A stretch of DNA of 64,000 nt from Sphingobacterium sp. GVS05A (GTDB taxonomy: Bacteria; Bacteroidota; Bacteroidia; Sphingobacteriales; Sphingobacteriaceae): positions 248,001-312,000 of the forward strand of contig NZ_JAHXYR010000008.1 in the NCBI RefSeq assembly GCF_019969845.1, read 5' to 3'. The notes below the pieces were generated by a model that saw only the letters and a program-made list of their open reading frames with translations, made no database searches and had not been told where the DNA came from. This document shows, piece after piece, positions 8,084 to 16,975 of the stretch; within the stretch, counting starts at the first letter, position 1, and every line of letters begins with the position of its first letter. Made by a program: the position numbers and the translations under genes.

Positions 8084-9369
8084 AGATAAAAAAAATAGCT
8101 GTAATAGGATTAGGCTATGTAGGCCTTCCATTAGCAAGATTATTTGCTACAAAATTTCCGGTTGTCGGTTTTGATATCAACCAAAAACGTATTGATGAAC
8201 TGCGTTCTGGAAAGGATTTGACATTAGAAGTAGAAGATAGTATTCTTCAGGCAGTTTTATCAAATGGTAATCCACATACGAATAATATTAATGGGTTGTA
8301 TTGTTCAAATCAGCTAACTGATATTGAACAAGCAAACTTCTATGTCATTACGGTACCTACACCTGTTGATAAGAATAACCGCCCAGATTTGACTCCTTTG
8401 TATAAGGCTTCAGAAACAGTAGGTAAAGTTTTGAAAAAGGGTGATATTGTTGTTTATGAATCTACAGTATATCCAGGTGTTACCGAAGAAGAATGTATTC
8501 CAGTCTTGGAAAAAATTTCTGGCTTAAAATTTAACGAAGATTTCTTCGCAGGGTATTCTCCAGAGCGAATCAATCCAGGTGATAAACAACATACGGTTGA
8601 GAAAATTTTAAAAGTAACTTCGGGTTCCACTCCTGAGATTGGTGAAGAAGTAGATGCTGTTTACAAGGAGGTAATTACTGCAGGTACACATTTAGCTCCA
8701 TGTATTAAAGTTGCTGAAGCGGCCAAAGTAATTGAAAACTCACAACGTGATATCAATATTGCTTTTGTAAATGAGCTGGCAAAAATTTTCAATATTTTGA
8801 ATATAGATACACACGCTGTATTAGAGGCTGCTGGAACTAAATGGAACTTTTTGCCATTTAAACCTGGTTTAGTAGGAGGGCATTGTATCGGAGTAGATCC
8901 ATATTATTTAGCACAAAAGGCCCAAGAGCATGGCTACCATCCGGAAATTATATTGGCAGGTCGTCGTTTGAACGATTCTATGGGTGAATATGTAGCTTCA
9001 CAAGTTGTAAAGACGATGATTAAGAAGGGAATTAACGTAAATGGTGCTGAGGTATTGATGTTGGGTGTTACATTTAAGGAGAATTGTCCTGATGTTAGAA
9101 ATACCAAAATTGTAGATGTAATTCGTGCATTGGAAGATTATGGTATTCTTGTAACTACTTATGACCACTGGGCGAATCCTGCGGAAGTGGAACATGAATA
9201 TGGAATTGAGAGTGTATGTGAATTGCCGAATAGGAGATTTGATGGAGTTGTTTTGGGGGTTGCACATAATGAGTTCTTAAATATTGATTTTGAAAATCTG
9301 AAAAAGGAAAACTCGATTATTTACGATGTAAAGGGAGTAATTTCGCAATTGGCTGATTCTCGCTTATAA
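8080..9369 (+). CDS. UDP-N-acetyl-hexosamine 6-dehydrogenase, TviB/WbpO-like
   Basis: 429-residue nucleotide-sugar dehydrogenase that oxidises a UDP-HexNAc twice at C6 to the uronic acid, using NAD. The Rossmann motif IAVIGLGYVGLPLARLFA is at the start. The central domain has VVYESTVYPGVTEE and GYSPERINPGDKQHT, and the catalytic cysteine is in LVGGHCIGVDPYYLA near residue 268. The C-terminal UDP-binding domain includes MLGVTFKENCPDVRNTK. Together with the epimerase at 5283-6251 it should supply UDP-GalNAcA as in Vi antigen and Pseudomonas O6 synthesis. It overlaps the acyltransferase gene by 4 bases. Confidence 0.9.
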   Translation: MKIKKIAVIGLGYVGLPLARLFATKFPVVGFDINQKRIDELRSGKDLTLEVEDSILQAVLSNGNPHTNNINGLYCSNQLTDIEQANFYVITVPTPVDKNNRPDLTPLYKASETVGKVLKKGDIVVYESTVYPGVTEEECIPVLEKISGLKFNEDFFAGYSPERINPGDKQHTVEKILKVTSGSTPEIGEEVDAVYKEVITAGTHLAPCIKVAEAAKVIENSQRDINIAFVNELAKIFNILNIDTHAVLEAAGTKWNFLPFKPGLVGGHCIGVDPYYLAQKAQEHGYHPEIILAGRRLNDSMGEYVASQVVKTMIKKGINVNGAEVLMLGVTFKENCPDVRNTKIVDVIRALEDYGILVTTYDHWANPAEVEHEYGIESVCELPNRRFDGVVLGVAHNEFLNIDFENLKKENSIIYDVKGVISQLADSRL

Positions 9370-9379
9370 ACTTGTGCAT

Positions 9380-10432
9380 ATGAAGAAAACAATAATTATT
9401 ACTGGTGGAGCGGGGTTTATAGGTTCACACGTTGTTCGCGAATTTGTATTAAAATATCCTGGCTATCATATTGTCAATCTTGATGCATTAACATATGCTG
9501 GCAATTTGGCCAATTTAAAAGATATTGAGAATCTAACAAACTATACTTTTGTAAAAGTAGATATTACTGATGCAGAAAAAGTTTTATCCACATTTAGAGA
9601 GTATCAACCTGATGGAGTTATTCATTTGGCGGCTGAATCACATGTAGATCGATCAATTGCAGATCCTTTGGCATTTGTCATGACAAACGTAATTGGTACG
9701 GTCAATCTATTAAACGCTGCAAAAATAATTTGGGAAGGTAATTTTGAAGGTAAGCGTTTTCATCATGTTTCAACAGATGAAGTTTATGGTACATTGGGCG
9801 AAACTGGACTATTTACCGAAGAGACATCTTATGATCCACACTCGCCATATTCTGCATCTAAGGCTTCATCCGATCATTTTGTTCGTGCATATCATGATAC
9901 TTATGATTTTCCAGTTGTTTTAACCAATTGTTCAAATAATTATGGACCCAACCATTTTCCGGAAAAGCTAATCCCTCTTTGTATCCACAATATTTTAAAT
10001 AATAGGCCGCTTCCTATATATGGAGATGGTAAGTTCACAAGAGATTGGTTATTTGTCATTGATCATGCCAAAGCCATTGATTTGGTTTTCCATGATGGGA
10101 AATTAGGAGAATCTTATAATGTCGGTGGTTTTAACGAATGGCAAAATATTGATTTAGTAAATGAGCTCTGTAAACAAGTGGATGAAAAGTTGAAGAGGCC
10201 TCAGGGAACGGCAGCGAAATTGATTACGTTTGTCAAAGATCGCCCTGGGCATGATTTTCGCTATGCAATTGATGCTTCCAAAATTAATAAGGAACTGGGG
10301 TACCAACCTTCTGTGACATTTGAAGAGGGACTCTCTAAAACAATCGATTGGTACCTTAGCAATCAAGATTGGTTGGACCAGGTGGCTTCTGGAGAATATC
10401 AAAATTACTATCAAAAACAATATCAAGGCTAA
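9380..10432 (+). CDS. rfbB: dTDP-glucose 4,6-dehydratase
   Basis: Second step of dTDP-L-rhamnose synthesis, converting dTDP-glucose to dTDP-4-keto-6-deoxyglucose. Seen: NAD motif ITGGAGFIGSHVV, LDALTYAGNLANL, HLAAESHVDRSI, the catalytic STDEVYGTLG (TDE triad) and YSASKASSDHFVRAYH (YxxxK), then RDWLFVIDHAKAI. I set the start at ATG 9380 (MKKTIIITGG); a GTG two codons upstream gives no benefit. The four rhamnose genes follow in the order B, C, D, A with almost no gaps, so the repeat unit should contain rhamnose. Confidence 0.95.
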   Translation: MKKTIIITGGAGFIGSHVVREFVLKYPGYHIVNLDALTYAGNLANLKDIENLTNYTFVKVDITDAEKVLSTFREYQPDGVIHLAAESHVDRSIADPLAFVMTNVIGTVNLLNAAKIIWEGNFEGKRFHHVSTDEVYGTLGETGLFTEETSYDPHSPYSASKASSDHFVRAYHDTYDFPVVLTNCSNNYGPNHFPEKLIPLCIHNILNNRPLPIYGDGKFTRDWLFVIDHAKAIDLVFHDGKLGESYNVGGFNEWQNIDLVNELCKQVDEKLKRPQGTAAKLITFVKDRPGHDFRYAIDASKINKELGYQPSVTFEEGLSKTIDWYLSNQDWLDQVASGEYQNYYQKQYQG

Positions 10433-10433
10433 T

Positions 10434-10988
10434 ATGAAAGCAACGGAAACAAAATTGAAAGGCTGTTTTATTTTGGAGCCAGTAAAATATGGTGATAGCC
10501 GTGGATATTTTTTTGAGAGCTTTAATGATAAAACTTTTCGTTCACTGACTGGTACAGATACACATTTTGTACAAGATAATCAGTCATTTTCCTCTAAGGG
10601 CGTTTTGCGAGGACTGCATGCGCAGAGCGGAGAGCACGCACAAGCAAAATTGGTTCGTGTTCTTCATGGTAGTGTATTAGACGTAGCAGTAGATGTTCGT
10701 CCAGATTCACCTACATTTGGGGAACATATTGCTGTAGAGCTTTCAGTAGAAAATAACCTTCAGCTTTTTGTTCCCCGTGGGTTTTTACATGGATTCGTTG
10801 TGCTGAGTGATATAGCAACTTTCTTTTATAAATGTGATAACTTTTACAATAAAGAGTCTGAGTGTGGGGTTCATCCTTTAGATGCAACTGTTGGTGTTGA
10901 TTGGCGGTTGCCAGTGGAAAAATTGATCTTTTCAGATAAGGATAACGACGCACAAAGTTTTAAAGAGGTTTTCGGTTCGAAAATTTAA
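10434..10988 (+). CDS. rfbC: dTDP-4-dehydrorhamnose 3,5-epimerase
   Basis: Cupin-fold epimerase of the rhamnose pathway, 184 residues from ATG 10434. Motifs: GDSRGYFFESF near residue 20, QDNQSFSSKGVLRGLHAQSG near 47 (catalytic His in RGLH), KLVRVLHGSVLDVAVDVR, FVPRGFLHGFVVLSD and FFYKCDNFYNKESECGV. The open frame runs back to 10320 inside rfbB, but the homology begins at MKATETKLKGCFILEP, one base after the rfbB stop. The family also includes cyclic-nucleotide-like cupins, yet the context makes the rhamnose function secure. Confidence 0.94.
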   Translation: MKATETKLKGCFILEPVKYGDSRGYFFESFNDKTFRSLTGTDTHFVQDNQSFSSKGVLRGLHAQSGEHAQAKLVRVLHGSVLDVAVDVRPDSPTFGEHIAVELSVENNLQLFVPRGFLHGFVVLSDIATFFYKCDNFYNKESECGVHPLDATVGVDWRLPVEKLIFSDKDNDAQSFKEVFGSKI

Positions 10989-10991
10989 AAT

Positions 10992-11840
10992 ATGAAAATA
11001 CTTGTAACGGGAGCCTCAGGTCAATTGGGGTCAGAAATAAAAGAACTTAGTATCAACTATATTGATGATACGTTTATTTTCTTAGACCGAGTAGAAATGC
11101 CATTAGACGATTTATCGCAAGTTTTAAGAGTTGTCGAAAATGTCAATCCAGATTTGATTGTTAACTGCGGAGCATATACTGCAGTAGATAAAGCAGAATC
11201 CGAAGCAGAATTGGTTGATATTATCAATCATCAAGCTGTGGCGACAATGGCTAGATGGGCAAAACAAAATAATAGGAAACTTATTCATATTTCAACAGAT
11301 TATGTATTTCAGGGAAATAGTAGTACACCTTTAAAGGAAGATGAACCCACTAATCCGATTAATATATATGGTTTAACTAAACAAAAGGGAGAAGAGGCTG
11401 TAGTCTTCTCTGGGGCTGACGCAATTATAATTCGCACGGCGTGGGTGTACTCAACATACGGTACTAATTTTGTGAAAACGATGATTCGTTTAATGATCGA
11501 ACGAGACGAAATTTCTGTTATTGCAGATCAGATAGGTTCACCGACTTACGCTCATGATTTAGCGCAGATTATTCTAAAGATTACACATAGTGATCGGTGG
11601 GAGAAAGGTATTTACCATTTTTCCAATGAAGGTGAGATCTCCTGGTATAATTTTGCTATGGCTATTCGGGAGCTGCATGGTTTAGACTGTAGAATTAATC
11701 CGATATCGACAGAACAATATCCTACTCCAGCGAGAAGACCTAATTATTCTTTATTGGATAAAGAAAAAATTAGAGAAACATTCAAATTAATGATTCCAGA
11801 TTGGAAAGATAGTTTAACGCATATGTTAGCGAAACTTTAG
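10992..11840 (+). CDS. rfbD: dTDP-4-dehydrorhamnose reductase
   Basis: NADPH-dependent last step of dTDP-L-rhamnose synthesis, 282 residues. N-terminal ILVTGASGQLGSEIKEL binds the cofactor, VNCGAYTAVDKAESE is the typical second motif, and STDYVFQGN with YGLTKQKGEE supplies the T/Y/K catalytic residues. RTAWVYSTYGTNFVKTM and DQIGSPTYAHDLA are also family hallmarks. It starts 3 bases after rfbC ends. Confidence 0.94.
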   Translation: MKILVTGASGQLGSEIKELSINYIDDTFIFLDRVEMPLDDLSQVLRVVENVNPDLIVNCGAYTAVDKAESEAELVDIINHQAVATMARWAKQNNRKLIHISTDYVFQGNSSTPLKEDEPTNPINIYGLTKQKGEEAVVFSGADAIIIRTAWVYSTYGTNFVKTMIRLMIERDEISVIADQIGSPTYAHDLAQIILKITHSDRWEKGIYHFSNEGEISWYNFAMAIRELHGLDCRINPISTEQYPTPARRPNYSLLDKEKIRETFKLMIPDWKDSLTHMLAKL

Positions 11841-11867
11841 GGCAAAAAATAATCAAGAGATATAGAT

Positions 11868-12722
11868 ATGAAAGGAATAATATTAGCTGGAGGTTCTGGT
11901 ACTCGTTTACATCCATTAACTTTAGCTGTTTCAAAACAACTCATGCCGGTGTATGACAAGCCGATGATTTATTATCCATTATCAACACTGATGTTAGCAG
12001 GTATAAATGAAATATTGATTATTTCGACCCCACAGGATTTGCCAAACTTTAAAAAGCTACTTGGAGATGGAAGCCAGATTGGGTGTAGATTCGAATATAT
12101 AGAGCAACCCAGCCCAGATGGGTTAGCCCAAGCATTTATTTTGGGCGAGGAATTTATTGGCAAAGATAATGTTGCATTAATTTTGGGTGATAATATATTC
12201 TACGGTTCGGGAATGTCTAAATTGTTACAGGCTTGTGCCAATCCTGATGGAGGTTATGTATTTGCTTACCCTGTCAACGATCCTGAGCGTTATGGCGTTG
12301 TTGAATTTGATGTTAATCAGAATGTGGTTTCGATAGAAGAGAAGCCGCATTTACCAAAATCAAACTACGCGGTACCAGGGTTGTATTTCTACGATAATGA
12401 CGTGATAGAAATTGCAAAAAATATTAAACCATCTTCAAGAGGCGAATTAGAAATCACTGACATAAACAGAGAATACTTGCATAGAGGAAAACTAAAAGTT
12501 GGTGTATTTGATAGAGGTACAGCTTGGCTAGATACGGGCACTATTCAGTCCTTAATACAAGCAGGACAGTTTGTGCAAGTGATAGAAGAGCGGCAAGGGC
12601 TCAAAATAGGATGCATTGAGGAGGTCGCCTATCGAATGGGATATATTGACAAAAAGAAATTGCTTGAAATTGCAGAGCCATTAAGAAAAAGCGGTTATGG
12701 AGAATACTTGTCAAGCTTATAA
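11868..12722 (+). CDS. rfbA: Glucose-1-phosphate thymidylyltransferase
   Basis: Makes dTDP-glucose from dTTP and glucose-1-phosphate, first step of the rhamnose route. 284 residues with GGSGTRLHPLTLAVSKQLMPVYDKPMIYYPL at the N terminus, LGDNIFYG near residue 107, VVSIEEKPHLPKSNYAVPGLYFYD in the middle and GTAWLDTGT near 222. The length equals that of RmlA. The next gene (wzx) starts 4 bases after its stop. Confidence 0.95.
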   Translation: MKGIILAGGSGTRLHPLTLAVSKQLMPVYDKPMIYYPLSTLMLAGINEILIISTPQDLPNFKKLLGDGSQIGCRFEYIEQPSPDGLAQAFILGEEFIGKDNVALILGDNIFYGSGMSKLLQACANPDGGYVFAYPVNDPERYGVVEFDVNQNVVSIEEKPHLPKSNYAVPGLYFYDNDVIEIAKNIKPSSRGELEITDINREYLHRGKLKVGVFDRGTAWLDTGTIQSLIQAGQFVQVIEERQGLKIGCIEEVAYRMGYIDKKKLLEIAEPLRKSGYGEYLSSL

Positions 12723-12726
12723 TTAG

Positions 12727-14181
12727 ATGAATACTTTTATAAGACATACTGTAATATATTTTCTAGGGAAAGGGTTACCTGGTTTAGTAACATTTTTAGG
12801 GATATTATATTTTTCTAAGCATTTAACTGCCAATGACTATGGTTATTATTCATTGATCGTGAGTATAGCAGGAATTGTTAATATTATTTTTTTCGATTGG
12901 TTCCGATATGGTATGTCAAGATATTTACCTGAATTTGTAGTTGAGAATCGAAGAGAATATTTTTTGGACTTTACACAGAAGACCGCAGTTTTAAATATTC
13001 TTTTTATATCAATCCTTGGAATTATTCTATTTATAGCGGCAAACACTGGTGTGGTTAAAGAATTCAAACCTAATACTATAACTCTGATTTTATGCGTAAT
13101 TATATTGCAATACCTATTCACATTGATTACTCAAATTTTTGTTACAGATCTTAAACCTATTTATTTCAGTATTGCCAATATCGGTAAATCTATTTTAACA
13201 ATTTCTATTAGTATTTTTTTTATACACCTGGGTTTAGGTTATAAATCACTTTTGATTGGTTTGATAGTAGGTTATTTTCTTCCATTTATATACTCTTGGA
13301 TTGTTTTAAAGCAGAAATTCACTTTACGCTTAAATAAGTATGATAATTCACTTTTGAAGCAAATTCTGGCATATAGTATACCTTTGACAGCATCTGCTGG
13401 ATTAAGTTTTTTATTATCATATTCTAGCAGATTTATTATAGGATATTATAGGTCTATTGAAGAGACAGGGCTTTTCTCTTTAGGATTTGATTTTAGTCAG
13501 CAGAGTATTGGGGTTTTTATTGCAATTGCAGCTACATCAGCTACTCCAATTGCAATAAAACTATACTCCGAAAATGGAAATACTCAGGAACTAAAAAAAC
13601 ATATGAACCAATCTTTGAACATGTTGTTTTTGGTTTCGTTGCCTGTGGTAGTTATTTTCCTAACTTGTTCCAAAGATTTAACTGACCTTCTTCTTGGTGA
13701 AAATTTCAAGAAGTTAGATGCATTAGTTCTACCCATAGTCTCTTTAAATGCTTTTATTATAGGTTTGAAAAGCTACTATTTTGATTTGTTTTTTTATTTA
13801 AAAAAGGAAACAAAATATCAAATGTTAATCTTGCTATTGGTAGCTTTTATGAATATTGTTTTAAACATTATATTTATTCCTAGATACGGATATATTGCAG
13901 CAATCTGGACAGGTCTTTTTGTGAACTCTACAGCGGTTATACTAACCTATTTAATAACTTCTCGATTAATAGAAATACCATTGGTGTATAAAGAATTGTT
14001 TAAAAGTGTTGGATATGCAGTATTAATGTTTATTGTTATGAAGCTATTTGGGCAAGCTAATACTATTGTAATGTTATTTCTTAAAATAGTTTTGGGAATT
14101 ATATGTTATTTTATCATAGTATTGATTACTAACAAATCATATTTAAATTTCATTAAGAAAAAACTAAATATTGGCTTATGA
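12727..14181 (+). CDS. wzx: Oligosaccharide flippase, Wzx-like
   Basis: Hydrophobic protein of 484 residues with about 12-14 predicted transmembrane helices. It begins FLGKGLPGLVTFLGILYFSKHLTANDYGYYSLIVS, a layout typical of the polysaccharide biosynthesis (PST/MOP) flippases that move undecaprenyl-linked repeat units across the inner membrane. It opens a strongly AT-rich stretch that continues to about 21.5 kb. It overlaps the next gene by 4 bases (ATGA). The substrate is presumably the repeat unit built by the surrounding genes. Confidence 0.85.
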   Translation: MNTFIRHTVIYFLGKGLPGLVTFLGILYFSKHLTANDYGYYSLIVSIAGIVNIIFFDWFRYGMSRYLPEFVVENRREYFLDFTQKTAVLNILFISILGIILFIAANTGVVKEFKPNTITLILCVIILQYLFTLITQIFVTDLKPIYFSIANIGKSILTISISIFFIHLGLGYKSLLIGLIVGYFLPFIYSWIVLKQKFTLRLNKYDNSLLKQILAYSIPLTASAGLSFLLSYSSRFIIGYYRSIEETGLFSLGFDFSQQSIGVFIAIAATSATPIAIKLYSENGNTQELKKHMNQSLNMLFLVSLPVVVIFLTCSKDLTDLLLGENFKKLDALVLPIVSLNAFIIGLKSYYFDLFFYLKKETKYQMLILLLVAFMNIVLNIIFIPRYGYIAAIWTGLFVNSTAVILTYLITSRLIEIPLVYKELFKSVGYAVLMFIVMKLFGQANTIVMLFLKIVLGIICYFIIVLITNKSYLNFIKKKLNIGL

Positions 14182-14780
14182 TTATTATAAAATTATTGTC
14201 TCATATCTTTGGTTACCGTTTTTTTTCATATCTAAATAGCATGTACAGCCATTTAATATCACACTCAGTGAATAGAAAATTAAGGAAAACAGACGGATTC
14301 TCAAGATTTCAGTATCCTAGTGTTATAAAGGGATTGGAATATATCGAAATTGGCAAATCATTTCAGGCTGGGAGTAGATTAAGATTGCAAGCAATTGACC
14401 ATTATAGAAATGGTCAATTTTCTCCAAAAATAATAATTGGAGACAATGTGATCATAAATCCAAATTGCCAAATTGTCGCGATAAACAAGATTGAGATAGG
14501 TTCTAATGTATTGATGGCCAGTAACGTATTTATATCAGATCATGCACATGGTAGATCTGATTTTGGTGATGTTACACTAGCTCCTGAGAAACGGGAATTA
14601 TCTTCAAAAGGCCCTGTTATTATCGGAGATAATGTTTGGATTGGTCAAAATGTTAGTATACTGGCGAATGTGATTATCGGGGATAATGTGATTATCGGGG
14701 CTAATTCAGTTGTCACTAAAAGTATTGTTGCAAATAGTATAGTTGCAGGGGCTCCCGCAACTGTTTTAAAGACTATATAA
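14178..14780 (+). CDS. Hexapeptide-repeat O-acetyltransferase, WbbJ-like
   Basis: 200 residues. After a short N-terminal hydrophobic region the chain becomes a left-handed beta-helix of hexapeptide repeats: IIIGDNVIINPNCQIVAINKIEIGSNVLMASNVFISDHAHG, then VIIGDNVWIGQNVSILANVIIGDNVIIGANSVV. The His in ISDHAHG is the usual catalytic histidine of galactoside/maltose O-acetyltransferases. It probably acetylates a capsule sugar with acetyl-CoA in the cytoplasm. It is embedded between wzx and the Wzy-like gene. Confidence 0.85.
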   Translation: MIIIKLLSHIFGYRFFSYLNSMYSHLISHSVNRKLRKTDGFSRFQYPSVIKGLEYIEIGKSFQAGSRLRLQAIDHYRNGQFSPKIIIGDNVIINPNCQIVAINKIEIGSNVLMASNVFISDHAHGRSDFGDVTLAPEKRELSSKGPVIIGDNVWIGQNVSILANVIIGDNVIIGANSVVTKSIVANSIVAGAPATVLKTI

Positions 14781-14782
14781 AA

Positions 14783-15949
14783 ATGATAAACTATATAAGG
14801 AAATGGATATTTGTTCCCCTATTATTTTTAGGAGTTCTCTTTCCAACATCTGTTGGGGAGATAACAAATATCCAATATTATTACTTTGCCTTTGTTCTTC
14901 TTTTCTGTTGCTATTTTTTTATACCGAAAGCTGGTACCAGTTGGAATATAGTTGCTTTTTTATTGGTAAATATTTTACTAATATTATTTACAATAACAGC
15001 TTCAACCACATTTCCTACGTATTCATTTGGTATTTTCCCAAGCTTTTTCTTGCTAACGTTATCTTTCTTCCTGAATTTGAAAGAAGTAAATAGTTATAAA
15101 CATATCCAGCTTTCATTTACCCTTATTACATTTATAATTATTATTCTTGGAGGAGGAATTGTATTGCAAAATGAATTTATTGTCAATTTCATTAAAAGAA
15201 ATTATACGGCGAGTTATGACGATCTTGTGCCAAATATGTTGGCTCTAAGGAAACCCGTAATTACTTTTGCAACTCACTCAGTCGCAGCGTTATTTATTTT
15301 CTTGTTTTTTTTTCTAAATCTTTGGACATTCAATAAGACAGCCAAGATCATTTATTTTGTTAATTCTATGATTTTGCTGGTATTGTTATTTTTTATAAGA
15401 TCTAATACATCAATTTTTTATTGTGGAATCTCGATTATATTGCTATTCTTTTATTTGGGAAAACAAAAGAGATTAACTTTATTGCCTATATTAGGTGTTT
15501 TCATAATATTTCTTGTTTTTTTGATGGGTAATGATAGCATAAGAGAGCTATTCTTTTCATTTAATGTTGATAGTATTCTAAGTAGCGATAAAAATGGGTT
15601 TTCTGCCAGATATTCAACGCAATCTCCATTATTACCAACTATTAATTATATTCTAAATAATCCTTTCTCTCCTGTGGGATTGACCGTTTCTGATAAATTA
15701 TATTATTCCGATTCAGGGTTTATTTTATATACATTGAGGGGGACAATCGTTTTAACTTTGGTTATCTATTATTCTTTTTACCGTTTTATTAAGGCGAATG
15801 TAATTAATCGAAATCTTGGACTTGTTTTATTTTTAGTAATTATAATTTTTGAAATTGGGTATCCAATATTAATTAATACTCGTTTCTTATTTTTGATACC
15901 TTTTATAATTGTGTATATAAACTATCTTACTGTGCACTATGAGAAATAA
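14783..15949 (+). CDS. Polytopic membrane protein, probable Wzy polysaccharide polymerase
   Basis: 388 residues with about 10-11 hydrophobic helices, alternating with short loops and one large external loop near residues 250-310 (FSFNVDSILSSDKNGFSARY). This is the topology of Wzy polymerases and O-antigen ligases, which are very variable in sequence. No catalytic motif can be named. Its position between wzx and the glycosyltransferases, and the lack of any other polymerase candidate here, support the Wzy role. It overlaps the next glycosyltransferase gene by 11 bases. Confidence 0.65.
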   Translation: MINYIRKWIFVPLLFLGVLFPTSVGEITNIQYYYFAFVLLFCCYFFIPKAGTSWNIVAFLLVNILLILFTITASTTFPTYSFGIFPSFFLLTLSFFLNLKEVNSYKHIQLSFTLITFIIIILGGGIVLQNEFIVNFIKRNYTASYDDLVPNMLALRKPVITFATHSVAALFIFLFFFLNLWTFNKTAKIIYFVNSMILLVLLFFIRSNTSIFYCGISIILLFFYLGKQKRLTLLPILGVFIIFLVFLMGNDSIRELFFSFNVDSILSSDKNGFSARYSTQSPLLPTINYILNNPFSPVGLTVSDKLYYSDSGFILYTLRGTIVLTLVIYYSFYRFIKANVINRNLGLVLFLVIIIFEIGYPILINTRFLFLIPFIIVYINYLTVHYEK

Positions 15950-16973
15950 AATATCTGTAAATGCTTTTACTACGGGTCTAGTCACTCCGAGTGCTAGATA
16001 TAGGGTTAGGCAATTGATACCATATTTGAAGGAGCAAGATGTTGAAGTCAATGAATTTTATTCGAAAAGTGGTGCTTATCCACCTCCGGGGAAGTTAAAT
16101 CAAATTCAATGGGCAGCTAGTAATCTAACTGAAAATTTTACTAAGATACTATTAAAAGATCAACCAAAATGTGATGTGTCGTGGCTGCAAAAACCTTTGT
16201 TCTCTAAGCATTTTACTTTTGAAAGATTTTTAATGAAACCTATTGTGTTTGATGTAGACGATGCGATTTTTCTTGGTAACACTAATGGATTTGCAGAGAA
16301 AATTGCATTAATTTCTGAAAGAATTATTTGTGGTAATAATTACTTAGCTAACCATTTTTCTAAATTTAACAAAAATATAGATATTATTCCGACAGCTGTT
16401 GATATTTCAAAATATGACAATAGTATAGTGGAAAAATCTAAAGAGTATTTCGAAATCCTTTGGACTGGTACAAGTTCTAATTATAAATATCTCTATAAAA
16501 TTGAAAGTGCTTTAAAATATATAGTTGATAAGTACCCATTTGTTAAAATTAAAATTATCTCCAATGAACGACCTCTATTTTCGATTCTTGAAGAGAAGGA
16601 TTTTCTTTACGAAGCTTGGTCAAAGGAAATTGAATTTAGTTCTATTGTTTCAGCGAATCTCGGAATTATGCCAATTGCAGATGATGAATTTTCTAAAGGA
16701 AAATGTAGTTATAAAATGCTGTGTTATATGGCGGGAAAATTACCTGTAGTAGTCTCTCCTTATGGCATGAATGAGGAGGTATTAAAAATAAATGAGGTTG
16801 GCTTTGGCGCTGATAGTAAAGATGATTGGATTTCATCAATGGAAAATATAATTAATTCATCTGATTTACAATCAAGAATGGGAGAAAATGGTTACAGAGT
16901 TGTTTTAGAAAATTTTGATGTAAATGTGATCGCTGATAAAGTGAGATCGTGTTTTGAACAGACAATTATTTAA
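15939..16973 (+). CDS. Glycosyltransferase, GT4-like (GT-B fold)
   Basis: 344 residues. The N-terminal domain contains TTGLVTPSARYRVRQLIPYLK and VFDVDDAIFL. The C-terminal nucleotide-sugar domain shows EILWTGTSSNYKYLYKI, ANLGIMPIADDEFSKGKCSYKMLCYMA (the GT4 pattern with K/E-x7-E replaced by a KCSYK-type loop) and PVVVSPYGMNEEVL. It probably adds one sugar of the repeat unit at the cytoplasmic face. Donor and linkage cannot be predicted. It overlaps the upstream Wzy-like gene. Confidence 0.8.
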   Translation: MRNKISVNAFTTGLVTPSARYRVRQLIPYLKEQDVEVNEFYSKSGAYPPPGKLNQIQWAASNLTENFTKILLKDQPKCDVSWLQKPLFSKHFTFERFLMKPIVFDVDDAIFLGNTNGFAEKIALISERIICGNNYLANHFSKFNKNIDIIPTAVDISKYDNSIVEKSKEYFEILWTGTSSNYKYLYKIESALKYIVDKYPFVKIKIISNERPLFSILEEKDFLYEAWSKEIEFSSIVSANLGIMPIADDEFSKGKCSYKMLCYMAGKLPVVVSPYGMNEEVLKINEVGFGADSKDDWISSMENIINSSDLQSRMGENGYRVVLENFDVNVIADKVRSCFEQTII

Positions 16974-16975
16974 AA

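Noticed and set aside
10320..10433. Extended N terminus of rfbC into rfbB
   Set aside because: Homology begins at ATG 10434; the extra residues are the rfbB coding sequence read in another frame.
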